Shown piece after piece: positions 18,260-26,513 of a stretch of 64,000 nt of DNA. The stretch's first letter is position 1, and every line of letters begins with the position of its first letter. The stretch comes from Pseudorhizobium endolithicum (GTDB lineage: Bacteria; Pseudomonadota; Alphaproteobacteria; Rhizobiales; Rhizobiaceae). The translations under genes were made by a program, and so were the position numbers. The notes under the pieces were generated by a model that searched no databases, was not told the DNA's origin, and saw only the letters and a program-made list of their open reading frames with translations. The stretch lies in NCBI RefSeq assembly GCF_902153245.2, contig NZ_CABFWF030000010.1, positions 202,560 through 266,559 of the forward strand, in the 5' to 3' direction.

Positions 18260-20422
18260 TCACGCCGCCCGTGAACCTCGGTCGGGCGCCGCGTTGCCGG
18301 ACTGCATCACGAGCAGGTTGCCATAGCCCGCGTCGGCGAATGCCTTCAGCCGATCGAGGAAAACCTCACCTTCGGGATCGCCGACGGAGAAGATGATCTC
18401 CGTGTCCCGGCCGCGGCTGAGGCGGGAGACACCTTCCAGGTCCGCGGGCCCGCATTCCACCAGCACATGGTCATAGGCGTCCGCCAGTGCATCGATAATC
18501 ATGGGGAGACGGTCTATCGCCTTCATCGCGATCGCGGCGGCGGACTTGCCTTGGGGAATGATGTGCGCTTCGGACAGACGATCCGGATGGATAGCCTCCC
18601 CGAACGCAGCCTCGCCGCAGAGAAGATCGGTGACGCCGGGCAGGGTCGCAGCTCCCATCAGCAGGCTCGGGAGAGCCGAACCAGTCATGTCGAGCAGCAC
18701 CACCGTCCTGCCGTGATCGGCGACCGCCCTCGCAAGAATGACAGTGGCAGTGGAACCCTGATCCCCTTCCGGCGAGACGGCGAGAGCGACAGAAACGTCG
18801 TAACGGCTCAGGTAACCGGCGACGTTGTCGATCCCGAACGCTTCGTCTCCGTCGGCCGGGACGGCTGCCGCTGGCTCGTCCTGCGGGAGATCCGCGGTCG
18901 GCTCCGGCGCCTGCTCACGGGCCGCGGCCTCGATCCTCTCGAACTCCGCCACGGCCTCCGCCTGCATGCGGTGCACTTGGTGCACTGTCTGCTCGGCTTC
19001 GGCGTCCTCCATCTGCCGCTCCGCAGGCAGCTTCAGCGCGCGGCCGGAAAAGAGTTCGGCCAGCATGATGGCGATCGCGCTGAGGATCAGCGAGGCCAGG
19101 GCGACGACGATCACGATCGGGACGACCTTCGGGAAGTACGGCTGCATCGGCTCGATCGCGGTCGACACGATGCGGGCATCGGCCGGCGCGGCGCCTGGTC
19201 CCTGGCGCGACGCAGCCTCTCGATACCGGGCAAGATAAGTTTCCAGAAGCTGGCGCTGGGCCGCCGCCTCACGCTCCAGAGCGCGAAGTCCGACCTCCTC
19301 CTCGCCTACCCTCGCCGAATTCGACTTGAGAGCATTGAGCTGCTGGATGAGCTGCTCTTCACGCAGGCGGGACACCTCCGCTTCGTTGTCGAGGCTCGCC
19401 AGGATGTTCTGCGTCTCGCTGTCGATCTGGCGGCGGATCCCCTGGAGTTGTGCCTTCAGTCCCTTTAGCCGCGGGTGGTTGTCCAGAAGGACGGTCGATT
19501 GATCTGAGATCTGCGCCTGGAGGTTGGCTTCCGTCTCCTTCAACCGCTGGATCACCTGCGAGCCCACCACATCCGCCATCGTATCGGAATCACGGCCGGC
19601 TTCCAGCGCAGCACGTACATTCTCCGCGCGGGCCTGCGCATTCGCCCTCTCCCCACGTACCCGTGTGAGTTCGGCGGAGATGTCGTTCAGCTGCTGTGCC
19701 GCGAAGCTCCCGCTCTGGGCAGTCTGGAACAGGCCGGCCTCGGCCCGGTAGTCCGCGACCTTGCGCTCCGCCTCGCGAACCTTCTCCGTCAGGCTGGCGA
19801 TCTCCGGCTCGAGCCATCTGGCCGTGTCCGACTGGGTATCCAGCTTGGCTCCGCTCTGGAACGTCAGATAGACCTCCGCCATCTTGTTCGGGATGGCTGC
19901 TGCAAGTTTGGGATCATGGGAGGAGAATTCGATGGCGATGATGCGGGAGTTTTCGACCGGATAAACCTTGAGCTTCTCCCGGAACTCCCGAATGACCCGC
20001 TCTTCCGGAGCAACCGACAGTGGATCCTGCGCGAGCCCCAGCAGGACGAGGGGATTGGGAAGCAGGGACTGCCCGTCGGGATCGAATTCCGCGATCTCGT
20101 AGAGGCGCAGCTCGCGCGCGACTTCCTTGATCAGATCGCTCGACTGCAGGACTTCCGCCTGGCTGGTGATGTTCAGCGCATCGAGGATCGGGTCGTTCGC
20201 CGCCGGCTGGGCCTGTCCGCCGATGAAGGTCGCAGACCGCGATTCTATGAGGATACGGGCCTCGCCGCGGAAACTCGGCTTCATCATCGTGGTGGCCGCG
20301 AAGGCAACGCCTGCGGCCAGCACCGTGATGCCGAGCACCCTTCTCTTCCGCTCCCATACGGCCGCGAAGAGGCGTGCGAGATCGATATCCGCGTCCTGAT
20401 TGCTGCCCGCTACGCCCGACAT
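18260..20422 (-). CDS. Wzz/GumC-type polysaccharide co-polymerase with degenerate BY-kinase domain
   Basis: A 720-residue inner-membrane protein controlling chain length and export of a polysaccharide. It has a Wzz domain (about 12-130) with a first transmembrane helix near 32-50, a long periplasmic coiled coil (about 200-400), a GNVR-like region and a second transmembrane helix near 430-450. The cytosolic ATPase-like domain follows from about 535. There the Walker A position reads PEGDQGSTA, lacking the lysine of GxGKST; the Walker A' strand reads VVLLDMTGS; and no Tyr-rich tail is present. It should be catalytically dead as a kinase. The start at 20422 (MSGVAGS) has GGAGC upstream; the frame is open 27 codons further. 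Confidence 0.88.
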   Translation of the reverse strand: MSGVAGSNQDADIDLARLFAAVWERKRRVLGITVLAAGVAFAATTMMKPSFRGEARILIESRSATFIGGQAQPAANDPILDALNITSQAEVLQSSDLIKEVARELRLYEIAEFDPDGQSLLPNPLVLLGLAQDPLSVAPEERVIREFREKLKVYPVENSRIIAIEFSSHDPKLAAAIPNKMAEVYLTFQSGAKLDTQSDTARWLEPEIASLTEKVREAERKVADYRAEAGLFQTAQSGSFAAQQLNDISAELTRVRGERANAQARAENVRAALEAGRDSDTMADVVGSQVIQRLKETEANLQAQISDQSTVLLDNHPRLKGLKAQLQGIRRQIDSETQNILASLDNEAEVSRLREEQLIQQLNALKSNSARVGEEEVGLRALEREAAAQRQLLETYLARYREAASRQGPGAAPADARIVSTAIEPMQPYFPKVVPIVIVVALASLILSAIAIMLAELFSGRALKLPAERQMEDAEAEQTVHQVHRMQAEAVAEFERIEAAAREQAPEPTADLPQDEPAAAVPADGDEAFGIDNVAGYLSRYDVSVALAVSPEGDQGSTATVILARAVADHGRTVVLLDMTGSALPSLLMGAATLPGVTDLLCGEAAFGEAIHPDRLSEAHIIPQGKSAAAIAMKAIDRLPMIIDALADAYDHVLVECGPADLEGVSRLSRGRDTEIIFSVGDPEGEVFLDRLKAFADAGYGNLLVMQSGNAAPDRGSRAA

Positions 20423-20585
20423 ACAGAAGCTCCAACCCAGTTGAATCCGCCGGAGGGTAAACCGGTATGGTAACGCGAGGGTTAATGGCAAAGGCAGACA
20501 CACTGCGGCCTTCCGGCTTTACGGGGCGTTAACCCTAACAGACGGATAATCGGAGCACCAATCGCACAGCCGGAGCATCAAGCGA

Positions 20586-21164
20586 ATGTCCTTCGCCAGA
20601 CGAACATGCCTCATGATCCTCGCGCTCACGCCTGTGGCGGCGGGTCTTGCGGCGTGCTCCACCACCACCAAACCGGCATCGAAGCCGTTCCGGGAGGCGG
20701 CGGTGCAACCCTACCGGCTGGACAGCGGCGACCGGCTCCGGATCACCGTCTTCGAGCAGCCGGGCCTTTCCAATACCTACGCCGTCGACCAAGCCGGCTA
20801 CATCGCCTTCCCGCTCATTGGACAGGTGGCGGCGCGCGGCGAGACCCTGCCGGCACTCGAAGGCGCCATCGCCGCGCGCCTGAAGCAGGGCTACCTGCGC
20901 GATCCGGACGTGACCATCGAGATGGACCGCTACCGGCCGGTCTTCGTGATGGGCGAGGTCGGGCGTCCGGGCCAGTATTCTTACGTGCCCGGCATGACGG
21001 CGCAGAACGCGATCGCGATCGCAGGCGGGTTCACGCCGCGGGGTAATCAGAAAGACGTCGATGTCACCCGCAGGATCAACGGCCGGGTATTCACCGGACG
21101 GACGGAAATCACCAGCCCCGTGCTGGCCGGCGACACGATCCATGTCCGCGAGCGGCTGTTCTGA
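20586..21164 (+). CDS. Wza-like polysaccharide export lipoprotein (short type)
   Basis: A 192-residue outer-membrane export component. The N terminus is a lipoprotein signal with lipobox LAAC (lipidated Cys at about 24). A Poly_export domain follows (YRLDSGDRLRITVFEQ ... DPDVTIEMDRYRPV), then one SLBB domain (FVMGEVGRPGQYSYVPGMTAQNAIAIAGGFT). It lacks the C-terminal outer-membrane helix of full-length Wza. It is divergent from the co-polymerase and is the first of four tightly packed plus-strand genes. Confidence 0.92.
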   Translation: MSFARRTCLMILALTPVAAGLAACSTTTKPASKPFREAAVQPYRLDSGDRLRITVFEQPGLSNTYAVDQAGYIAFPLIGQVAARGETLPALEGAIAARLKQGYLRDPDVTIEMDRYRPVFVMGEVGRPGQYSYVPGMTAQNAIAIAGGFTPRGNQKDVDVTRRINGRVFTGRTEITSPVLAGDTIHVRERLF

Positions 21165-21170
21165 CCCCTC

Positions 21171-22325
21171 ATGGACGGCTCCCGAAAACTGCGGATCCTG
21201 CATTGCTTCAGATCGCCTATCGGCGGCATATTCCGCCATGTGCGCGATCTCGTAGAGGAACACCGCGCCCTCGGCCACGACGTCGGCATACTCTGTGACA
21301 GTACGACGGGCGGACCCCACGAGGACCGCCTTTTCGATGCCATCCACCCGCACCTCTCGCTTGGCCTGACGCGCATTCCGATGCGGCGGGCCATTGCGCC
21401 GTCCGATATTCCCGCCCTCTACAGGAGCTATCAGCACATCAAAAGCTTGCGGCCGGACATCCTGCACGGGCACGGCGCCAAGGGAGGCGCGCTCGCCCGC
21501 TTGATCGGCTCAACCCTGCGGGCAAACAGGTCGCGCGTCGCCCGCCTTTACTCTCCGCACGGCGGCAGCCTGCATTTCGATACCGCCACCCTGTCGGGCA
21601 GGATCGTGACGCGGCTGGAACGGCTGCAGGAGCGCTTCACGGATACGCTCGTCTTCGTCTGCGACTACGAGCGGCAGACCTACGGGGCGAAGATCGGCAG
21701 TCCCCGCACGCGCCATCGCGTCATCCTCAATGGCGTGAGGGATGAGGAGTTCCGGCCCGTTCCGGCAAGCGCCGACGCCGCCGACTTCCTCTATATCGGC
21801 ATGCTCCGGGACCTGAAGGGACCGGACGTCTTCATCGACGCCTTTGCAAGGACGGAGCGGCAGGTCGGCCGCCCCCTGTCTGCACTGATTGTCGGTGACG
21901 GCCCGGACCGCGATCGCTACGAGACCACCATCGCCGCGCTCGGATTGAGCCGGCGCATCCGCATGCTGCCGGCCATGCCGGCCCGCGAGGCCTTCGCCAT
22001 GGCGCACATGGTCGTCGTACCCTCCCGCGCCGAAGCCATGCCCTATATCGTCATCGAGGCTCTGGCGGCCGGCAGACCCGTCATCGCCTCACGAGTGGGA
22101 GGCATACCCGAGATACTAGGCAGCGACAGCGCAGCGCTTGCCGCTCCGGGCGACGCAGGCGATCTCGCGCGCATCATGGTGGAAGCCTTTTCCGACGAAG
22201 GCTGGCGGGACCGCGTCATGCCGAAGCCCGACACCTTCCGCGCGACCTTCTCGACCTCCGCCATGGCGCGCAGCATGATGGAGCTCTACCGGGAACTGGC
22301 ACCGGTACCCGTCCTGGACGGCTAA
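21171..22325 (+). CDS. GT4-family glycosyltransferase
   Basis: A 384-residue cytosolic glycosyltransferase with GT-B fold. N-terminal HCFRSPIGGIFRHVRDLVEEH is the acceptor-side start. The nucleotide-sugar half has FLYIGMLRDLKGPDVFIDAF, ALIVGDGPDRDRYE and the E-x7-E type segment PSRAEAMPYIVIEALAAGRPVIASRVGGIPEI. It probably adds a sugar to the lipid-linked repeat unit. It starts 6 bases after the Wza-like stop. Confidence 0.92.
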   Translation: MDGSRKLRILHCFRSPIGGIFRHVRDLVEEHRALGHDVGILCDSTTGGPHEDRLFDAIHPHLSLGLTRIPMRRAIAPSDIPALYRSYQHIKSLRPDILHGHGAKGGALARLIGSTLRANRSRVARLYSPHGGSLHFDTATLSGRIVTRLERLQERFTDTLVFVCDYERQTYGAKIGSPRTRHRVILNGVRDEEFRPVPASADAADFLYIGMLRDLKGPDVFIDAFARTERQVGRPLSALIVGDGPDRDRYETTIAALGLSRRIRMLPAMPAREAFAMAHMVVVPSRAEAMPYIVIEALAAGRPVIASRVGGIPEILGSDSAALAAPGDAGDLARIMVEAFSDEGWRDRVMPKPDTFRATFSTSAMARSMMELYRELAPVPVLDG

Positions 22326-22419
22326 AGCGTTTCTTAGCATCTTTCTGCTAGTCCCGACGGTGACGGAACCGGTGCGGCGCTGAAGGCGGTATGAGGCGCG
22401 CTGCAGGAGAACCAGTGCC

Positions 22420-23979
22420 ATGAACGATGCGGGCAGCAAGACGCAATTCGATATCGCATCTCTGCGCCGTAGGCTTTCCGATCCGGCCGCGAACGAGCTT
22501 CCCGCCGGCACCGCACCGGATGAACCCGCATTGCTCAACCCGCTGGCGCAGCAGATTGCCCGCCAGTTCCGTGACGAGAATTACTCCCCCGCCCTCCTGA
22601 TCGGCCAGATCCGTCTTCTCGAATTCGTCTCTCTGCTGGCGATCGGGCTCCTTGCGACGATGCTGGCCTCTCAGTCCGCACCGCTGGGCCTGCTTGTGCG
22701 CATTGCCGCCCTGGCCGCCGGATCCGCAGCGACGATACTGCTCCTGCAACTGGCGGACACCTACCTCATCCCTTCGCTGCGAAGTGCCGCCCGCAGCCGC
22801 AAGCGGGTGGCGACGGCGGGCGTCCTCGGATTTCTCGCCTCGGCTGGAAGCCTGTACCTCTTAGAGGAGCAGTCCTTCTCCGCCGGAGCCTACCTGCTCT
22901 GGTTTGCCGTCGGCATCCTCTTCCTGCTGGTCGAACGCCAGTTGATTGCCATCGGTATCCGACACTGGGCCCGCAACGGCATCATGGAACGGCGCGCCGT
23001 CATCATCGGCGGGGGCGAGCCGGCGAAGCAGCTCGCTCGGGCGCTCGAGCAGCAACCGGACAACGACATCCGCATCTGCGGCATCTTCGACGACCGCGGC
23101 TCCGCGCGCTCGCCCGCGGTGGTGGCGGGCTACCCCAAGCTCGGCACCTTCGCCGAACTGGTGGAATTCGCCCGGCTTGCCCGTGTCGACATGCTGATCA
23201 TCGCGCTGCCCGCCACGGCCGAGGCCCGCATCCTCCAGCTTCTGCGCAAGCTGTGGGTGCTGCCGGTCGACATCCGGCTTGCCGCGCATGCCGATCGCCT
23301 GAGGTTTCGGCCCCGCTCCTATTCCCATGTCGGCGCGGTGCCGATGTTCGACATCCTCGACAAGCCCATCCGCGACTGGGACTCCGTCGCCAAGCGGACC
23401 TTCGACATCGTCTTCTCGCTTGCGGCGCTGGCGCTGACCTGGCCGATCATGATCGGCGCGGCCATTGCCGTGAAAGCGTCGTCGAAGGGACCGGTCTTCT
23501 TCGTCCAGAAGCGCCATGGCTTCAACAACGAGGTCATCGACGTGCTCAAGTTCCGGTCGATGTATACCGAGCTTGCCGATCCGACAGCCAGGAAGGCGGT
23601 GACGAAGAACGATCCGCGGGTCACGCCGGTCGGCCGCTTTCTGCGCAAGTCCTCCATCGACGAGCTGCCGCAGCTCTTCAACGTGCTGCGCGGCGAGCTT
23701 TCGCTTGTCGGTCCGCGTCCCCATTCGGTGCATGCGCAGACCGGCGATCGCCGCTATGTGGACGTCGTGGAAAGCTATTTCGCCCGTCACCGGGTCAAGC
23801 CCGGCGTCACCGGCTGGGCCCAGATCAACGGCCTGCGCGGCGAACTCGACAGCGACGAGAAGATCCGGATGCGCACGGCCTACGACCTGCACTACATCGA
23901 AAACTGGTCGCTGCTCCTCGACCTCAAGATCCTCTTCCTGACGCCGATCAGGCTGCTGAACGCAGAGAACGCCTATTGA
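22420..23979 (+). CDS. Undecaprenyl-phosphate glycosylphosphotransferase (WbaP/WcaJ type)
   Basis: A 519-residue membrane enzyme that starts repeat-unit synthesis by moving a hexose-1-phosphate onto undecaprenyl phosphate. It has four hydrophobic helices (about 65-175), a CoA-binding-like domain (VIIGGGEPAKQLARAL), a fifth helix (FDIVFSLAALALTWPIM) and the catalytic core with FVQKRHGFNNEVIDVLKFRSM, SSIDELPQLFNVLRGELSLVGPRP and the terminal GVTGWAQINGLRGE region. AGGAGA precedes the ATG. Its TGA overlaps the proposed TTG start of the next gene. Confidence 0.95.
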   Translation: MNDAGSKTQFDIASLRRRLSDPAANELPAGTAPDEPALLNPLAQQIARQFRDENYSPALLIGQIRLLEFVSLLAIGLLATMLASQSAPLGLLVRIAALAAGSAATILLLQLADTYLIPSLRSAARSRKRVATAGVLGFLASAGSLYLLEEQSFSAGAYLLWFAVGILFLLVERQLIAIGIRHWARNGIMERRAVIIGGGEPAKQLARALEQQPDNDIRICGIFDDRGSARSPAVVAGYPKLGTFAELVEFARLARVDMLIIALPATAEARILQLLRKLWVLPVDIRLAAHADRLRFRPRSYSHVGAVPMFDILDKPIRDWDSVAKRTFDIVFSLAALALTWPIMIGAAIAVKASSKGPVFFVQKRHGFNNEVIDVLKFRSMYTELADPTARKAVTKNDPRVTPVGRFLRKSSIDELPQLFNVLRGELSLVGPRPHSVHAQTGDRRYVDVVESYFARHRVKPGVTGWAQINGLRGELDSDEKIRMRTAYDLHYIENWSLLLDLKILFLTPIRLLNAENAY

Positions 23980-25232
23980 GCGCGACCGTCCATCACAGCG
24001 CCGGGGCTGCGCCGCAACGGGCCATTGCCGGATGGATCGGATCCATGGCCATCGGCTTCGGCGTCTTCCTGTCCGGCTTCGTGATGTCGGAGCCCGCTCC
24101 CTACGAACTCGTCATGGCCTCGCAGATCGTCGTCTGGTTCCTACTGGGCCTGACGATCTCCAGAAGCGTTGCCGTCCCGCTCTCCCTGCTTCTCGTCTAC
24201 AATGTCGGCGGGATGCTGTCGCTGCTCGTGATGCCGGACATGACCGGCGGCCCGATGTATATCGCGGTCTCGACCTTCCTTGCCCTGACGACCGTTCTCT
24301 ACGCGGCGGCAATTGAGGGCAGGCCGCACCGGCTGGAGATCATCTTCAAGGCCTGGGTGGCGGCTGCCATCATCACCGCCATCCTCGGCATTCTCGGCTA
24401 TTTCCATGCCTTTCCGGGGGCCGGGATCTTCACCCGCTACGACCGCGCAATGGGCGCCTTCGAGGATCCCAATGTCTTCGGCCCCTATCTCGTGGCGCCG
24501 ATCCTCTACCTCCTCCACCGCCTGCTGACGGGCAGGCCGGCGCAGGCGCCGCTGCTCGTCGCGGGCCTGCTCATCCTCGTTCTCGGCCTCTTCCTCTCCT
24601 TCTCGCGCGCAGCCTGGGGCCTGCTGCTGTTCAGCGGCGTGATGCTCGTCTTCCTGATGCTCCTCAAGGAAAGAACGGGCGCGTTCCGGCTGAAGATCCT
24701 GGCGCTCTCCGTCGCCGCGATCCTGCTTCTGGCGCTGGCCGTCGTGATCGCCCTGCAGTTCGACAAGGTGGCAGACCTGTTTAGCACCCGCGCGCGCCTC
24801 GTCCAGGATTACGACGGTGCACGCCTCGGCCGGTTCGAGCGTCACAAGATCGGCTTCCTGCTCGCCATGGAGCGGCCGCTTGGCCTCGGACCGATGGAAC
24901 TCGGGCGGATGTACGGCGAGGACGAGCACAATATCTGGCTGAAATCGCTCACCACCTACGGCTGGCTCGGCTTTGTCGCCTATCTGACGCTCATCGCCTG
25001 GACCCTGACCCTTGGCTTCCGCTACCTGCTGCGCGAGAGGCCGTGGCAGCCCTACCTCATGATCGGCTGGGTCGTCATCCTCGGGCACTGCCTGATCGGC
25101 AACGTCATCGACACCGATCACTGGCGGCACTTCTACCTGCTGCTCGGCGTGATCTGGGGCTGCATTGCCTTGGAACAGCGGCACCAGCGCCGCTTGCGCT
25201 CCGCCAACCATGCCCGAACAAGCTTGACTTGA
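23976..25232 (+). CDS. O-antigen ligase / Wzy-type polymerase
   Basis: A polytopic inner-membrane protein of about ten helices with the large periplasmic loop expected of the O-antigen ligase family (RDGARLGRFERHKIGFLL, then GPMELGRMYGEDEHNIWLKSL, where EDEHN carries the conserved His). It probably polymerises the repeat unit. Start choice is uncertain: a TTG at 23976 overlaps the upstream stop as TTGA and gives 418 residues; the first ATG, at 24045, gives 395. I prefer the overlapping TTG because the operon is tightly coupled. Confidence 0.85.
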   Translation: MSATVHHSAGAAPQRAIAGWIGSMAIGFGVFLSGFVMSEPAPYELVMASQIVVWFLLGLTISRSVAVPLSLLLVYNVGGMLSLLVMPDMTGGPMYIAVSTFLALTTVLYAAAIEGRPHRLEIIFKAWVAAAIITAILGILGYFHAFPGAGIFTRYDRAMGAFEDPNVFGPYLVAPILYLLHRLLTGRPAQAPLLVAGLLILVLGLFLSFSRAAWGLLLFSGVMLVFLMLLKERTGAFRLKILALSVAAILLLALAVVIALQFDKVADLFSTRARLVQDYDGARLGRFERHKIGFLLAMERPLGLGPMELGRMYGEDEHNIWLKSLTTYGWLGFVAYLTLIAWTLTLGFRYLLRERPWQPYLMIGWVVILGHCLIGNVIDTDHWRHFYLLLGVIWGCIALEQRHQRRLRSANHARTSLT

Positions 25233-25257
25233 TCACCGGCCGCGCCAGATTTGCCGC

Positions 25258-25548
25258 ATGCTGACAGGAATACAACTCCGCGCGGGGCGCGCCATCGCCG
25301 GACTTTCGATCGAAGAACTGGCCGCGGCCACCGGTCTCTCCGCCGCCGCTATCACGGAGGCGGAAACGGCCGCAGCCGTCGATCCTGCCGCCGCCGAACG
25401 GCTGCGCCTGTCGCTGGAGGCCAAGGGGGTCGTTTTCCTGGCTGCAGGCGAGGACAATCCGGGCGCCGGCCCCGGCGTGCGGCTGCGCCAGCGCAACCCT
25501 GACGAGGGCATCCGCCCGCAAAATCTGAGTTCCGCCAACGACGGCTGA
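25258..25548 (+). CDS. Small XRE-like helix-turn-helix protein
   Basis: A 96-residue protein whose first 60 residues read as a Cro/CI-type HTH (LRAGRAIAGLSIEELAAATGLS ... ITEAETAAAVDPAAAERLRLSLEAKGVVF). The polar, Gly/Pro/Asn-rich tail looks disordered. It lies 25 bp after the polysaccharide cluster on the same strand, so it may be cotranscribed and regulate that cluster or itself. No target operator is evident. Confidence 0.7.
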   Translation: MLTGIQLRAGRAIAGLSIEELAAATGLSAAAITEAETAAAVDPAAAERLRLSLEAKGVVFLAAGEDNPGAGPGVRLRQRNPDEGIRPQNLSSANDG

Positions 25549-25642
25549 GGACGCTCGCCGACATCCGAAAATCTTCATCTTCTTCCGGAACTTCCGGCAC
25601 TTCTTCGCGTTGTGGCGGAATATCGTGTATCTGGGGGTTGAA

Positions 25643-25831
25643 ATGAGCGAACGGATTGACTTGGACCAGTTCGAAAAGGTCGGTCTTCGCAAGGTATGGA
25701 GCGTCAGCGAGTTCGCCAAACGTTATCGACTGGATCGCGAGGAGGAGAGCCGTCTGCTGAAGCTGCTTGGCCCCTTTGCATCCGAGCAGGAACTGTTGAT
25801 GAATGCATCGCGCGCGCCCCGCTATCGCTGA
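25643..25831 (+). CDS. Small conserved-looking hypothetical protein (62 residues)
   Basis: I do not recognise a named family. The product is charged and soluble, with VWSVSEFAKRYRLDREEESRL resembling an HTH or a short regulatory helix pair and an ALL-helical feel throughout. The ATG at 25643 follows GGGGGTTG; the frame runs 11 codons further upstream. Coding character is supported by third-position GC use. Could be a small regulator or a toxin-antitoxin component, but there is no partner. Confidence 0.55.
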   Translation: MSERIDLDQFEKVGLRKVWSVSEFAKRYRLDREEESRLLKLLGPFASEQELLMNASRAPRYR

Positions 25832-25979
25832 GTCGAGAGCTGCCCCAGGAGACTGTGCTTTCCTCGCCCGGAACCAATCCTCGCTTCGAGTTGAATTCCT
25901 GCTTCCGAGGTCTTTCAGACCCGGAGGTGTAGATCGCTATCATCAACGGGCGGCAACAGAGCGCCCAACGGAGAGAAAC

Positions 25980-26303
25980 ATGCTGAAAATCATGGCCAAT
26001 ACCGGCCTTGTGATCGCGTTGGCGCTGGGCGCCGCCACCATGACTTCCCAGTTGGCCGTGGCTCAGGATCTCGAACTGCGCATCGGGCCGGACGGAATAC
26101 GACCGGTTATTCCTGATCGCGACCGTGACCGCCGGCGCGACGAATGCAGCCCTCGCCTCGCCCTTTCGATTGCCCGTGATGCCGGGTTGCGCCGGGCGGA
26201 GATTACACGGATAACCCGCCGCACCGTTACCGTGCGTGGCATGACCCGGCGCGGGCCGGAACGCATGGTCTTCGCCAACGAGCGCGGCTGCCCCGAACTT
26301 TAA
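25980..26303 (+). CDS. Secreted Arg-rich small protein
   Basis: A 107-residue protein. Residues 1-28 form a signal peptide ending in LAVA, before QDLELRIGPDGIRPV. The mature part is very Arg-rich and holds two Cys (in DECSPRLALSIARDAG and ERGCPEL), well placed for one disulfide in the periplasm. The pattern SPRLALSIARDAGLRRAEITRITRRTVTVRG recalls a family of periplasmic rhizobial proteins of unknown function. The ATG at 25980 has GGAG upstream. A strong terminator follows. Confidence 0.7.
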   Translation: MLKIMANTGLVIALALGAATMTSQLAVAQDLELRIGPDGIRPVIPDRDRDRRRDECSPRLALSIARDAGLRRAEITRITRRTVTVRGMTRRGPERMVFANERGCPEL

Positions 26304-26332
26304 GGTCTCAAGCTTCAAGGTCTGGCCCAAGT

Positions 26333-26364
26333 GGAAAAGCCCGTCTTCCAAGGCGGGCTTTTCC
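26333..26364 (+). terminator. Terminator after the secreted small protein
   Basis: GGAAAAGCCCG and CGGGCTTTTCC form a perfect 11-bp stem with a 10-base loop; the T-run lies within the 3' arm. It isolates the upstream genes from the Pho-regulated operon. Confidence 0.85.
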
Positions 26365-26430
26365 GCGGAAGGGTGAGGTTATCCACAGCAATCGGCGGCG
26401 TTGTCGCATCGTCACGTACCGTCCACCGCG

Positions 26431-26470
26431 CTTTCATAAATCCTACATACACCTGACATGCCTCCTTCAT
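26431..26470 (+). promoter_or_regulatory. Tandem Pho box (PhoB binding) upstream of phnC
   Basis: Four 7-base half sites at an exact 11-bp period: CTTTCAT (26431), CCTACAT (26442), CTGACAT (26453) and CCTTCAT (26464), separated by 4-base spacers. The PhoB consensus is two CTGTCAT-like half sites with a 4-base A-rich spacer. The array lies 44 bp before the phnC ATG, as expected for activation. PhoB itself is encoded 6 kb away. Confidence 0.8.
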
Positions 26471-26513
26471 GAAGCGCCGCTAGTGACCCCAGAGCTGAAA
26501 CAGGGGACACAGG

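Noticed and set aside
26304..26332. Repeat AAGGTCTCAAGCTTCAAGGTCT as regulatory direct repeat
   Set aside because: Lies between a stop codon and its terminator; no promoter function likely.
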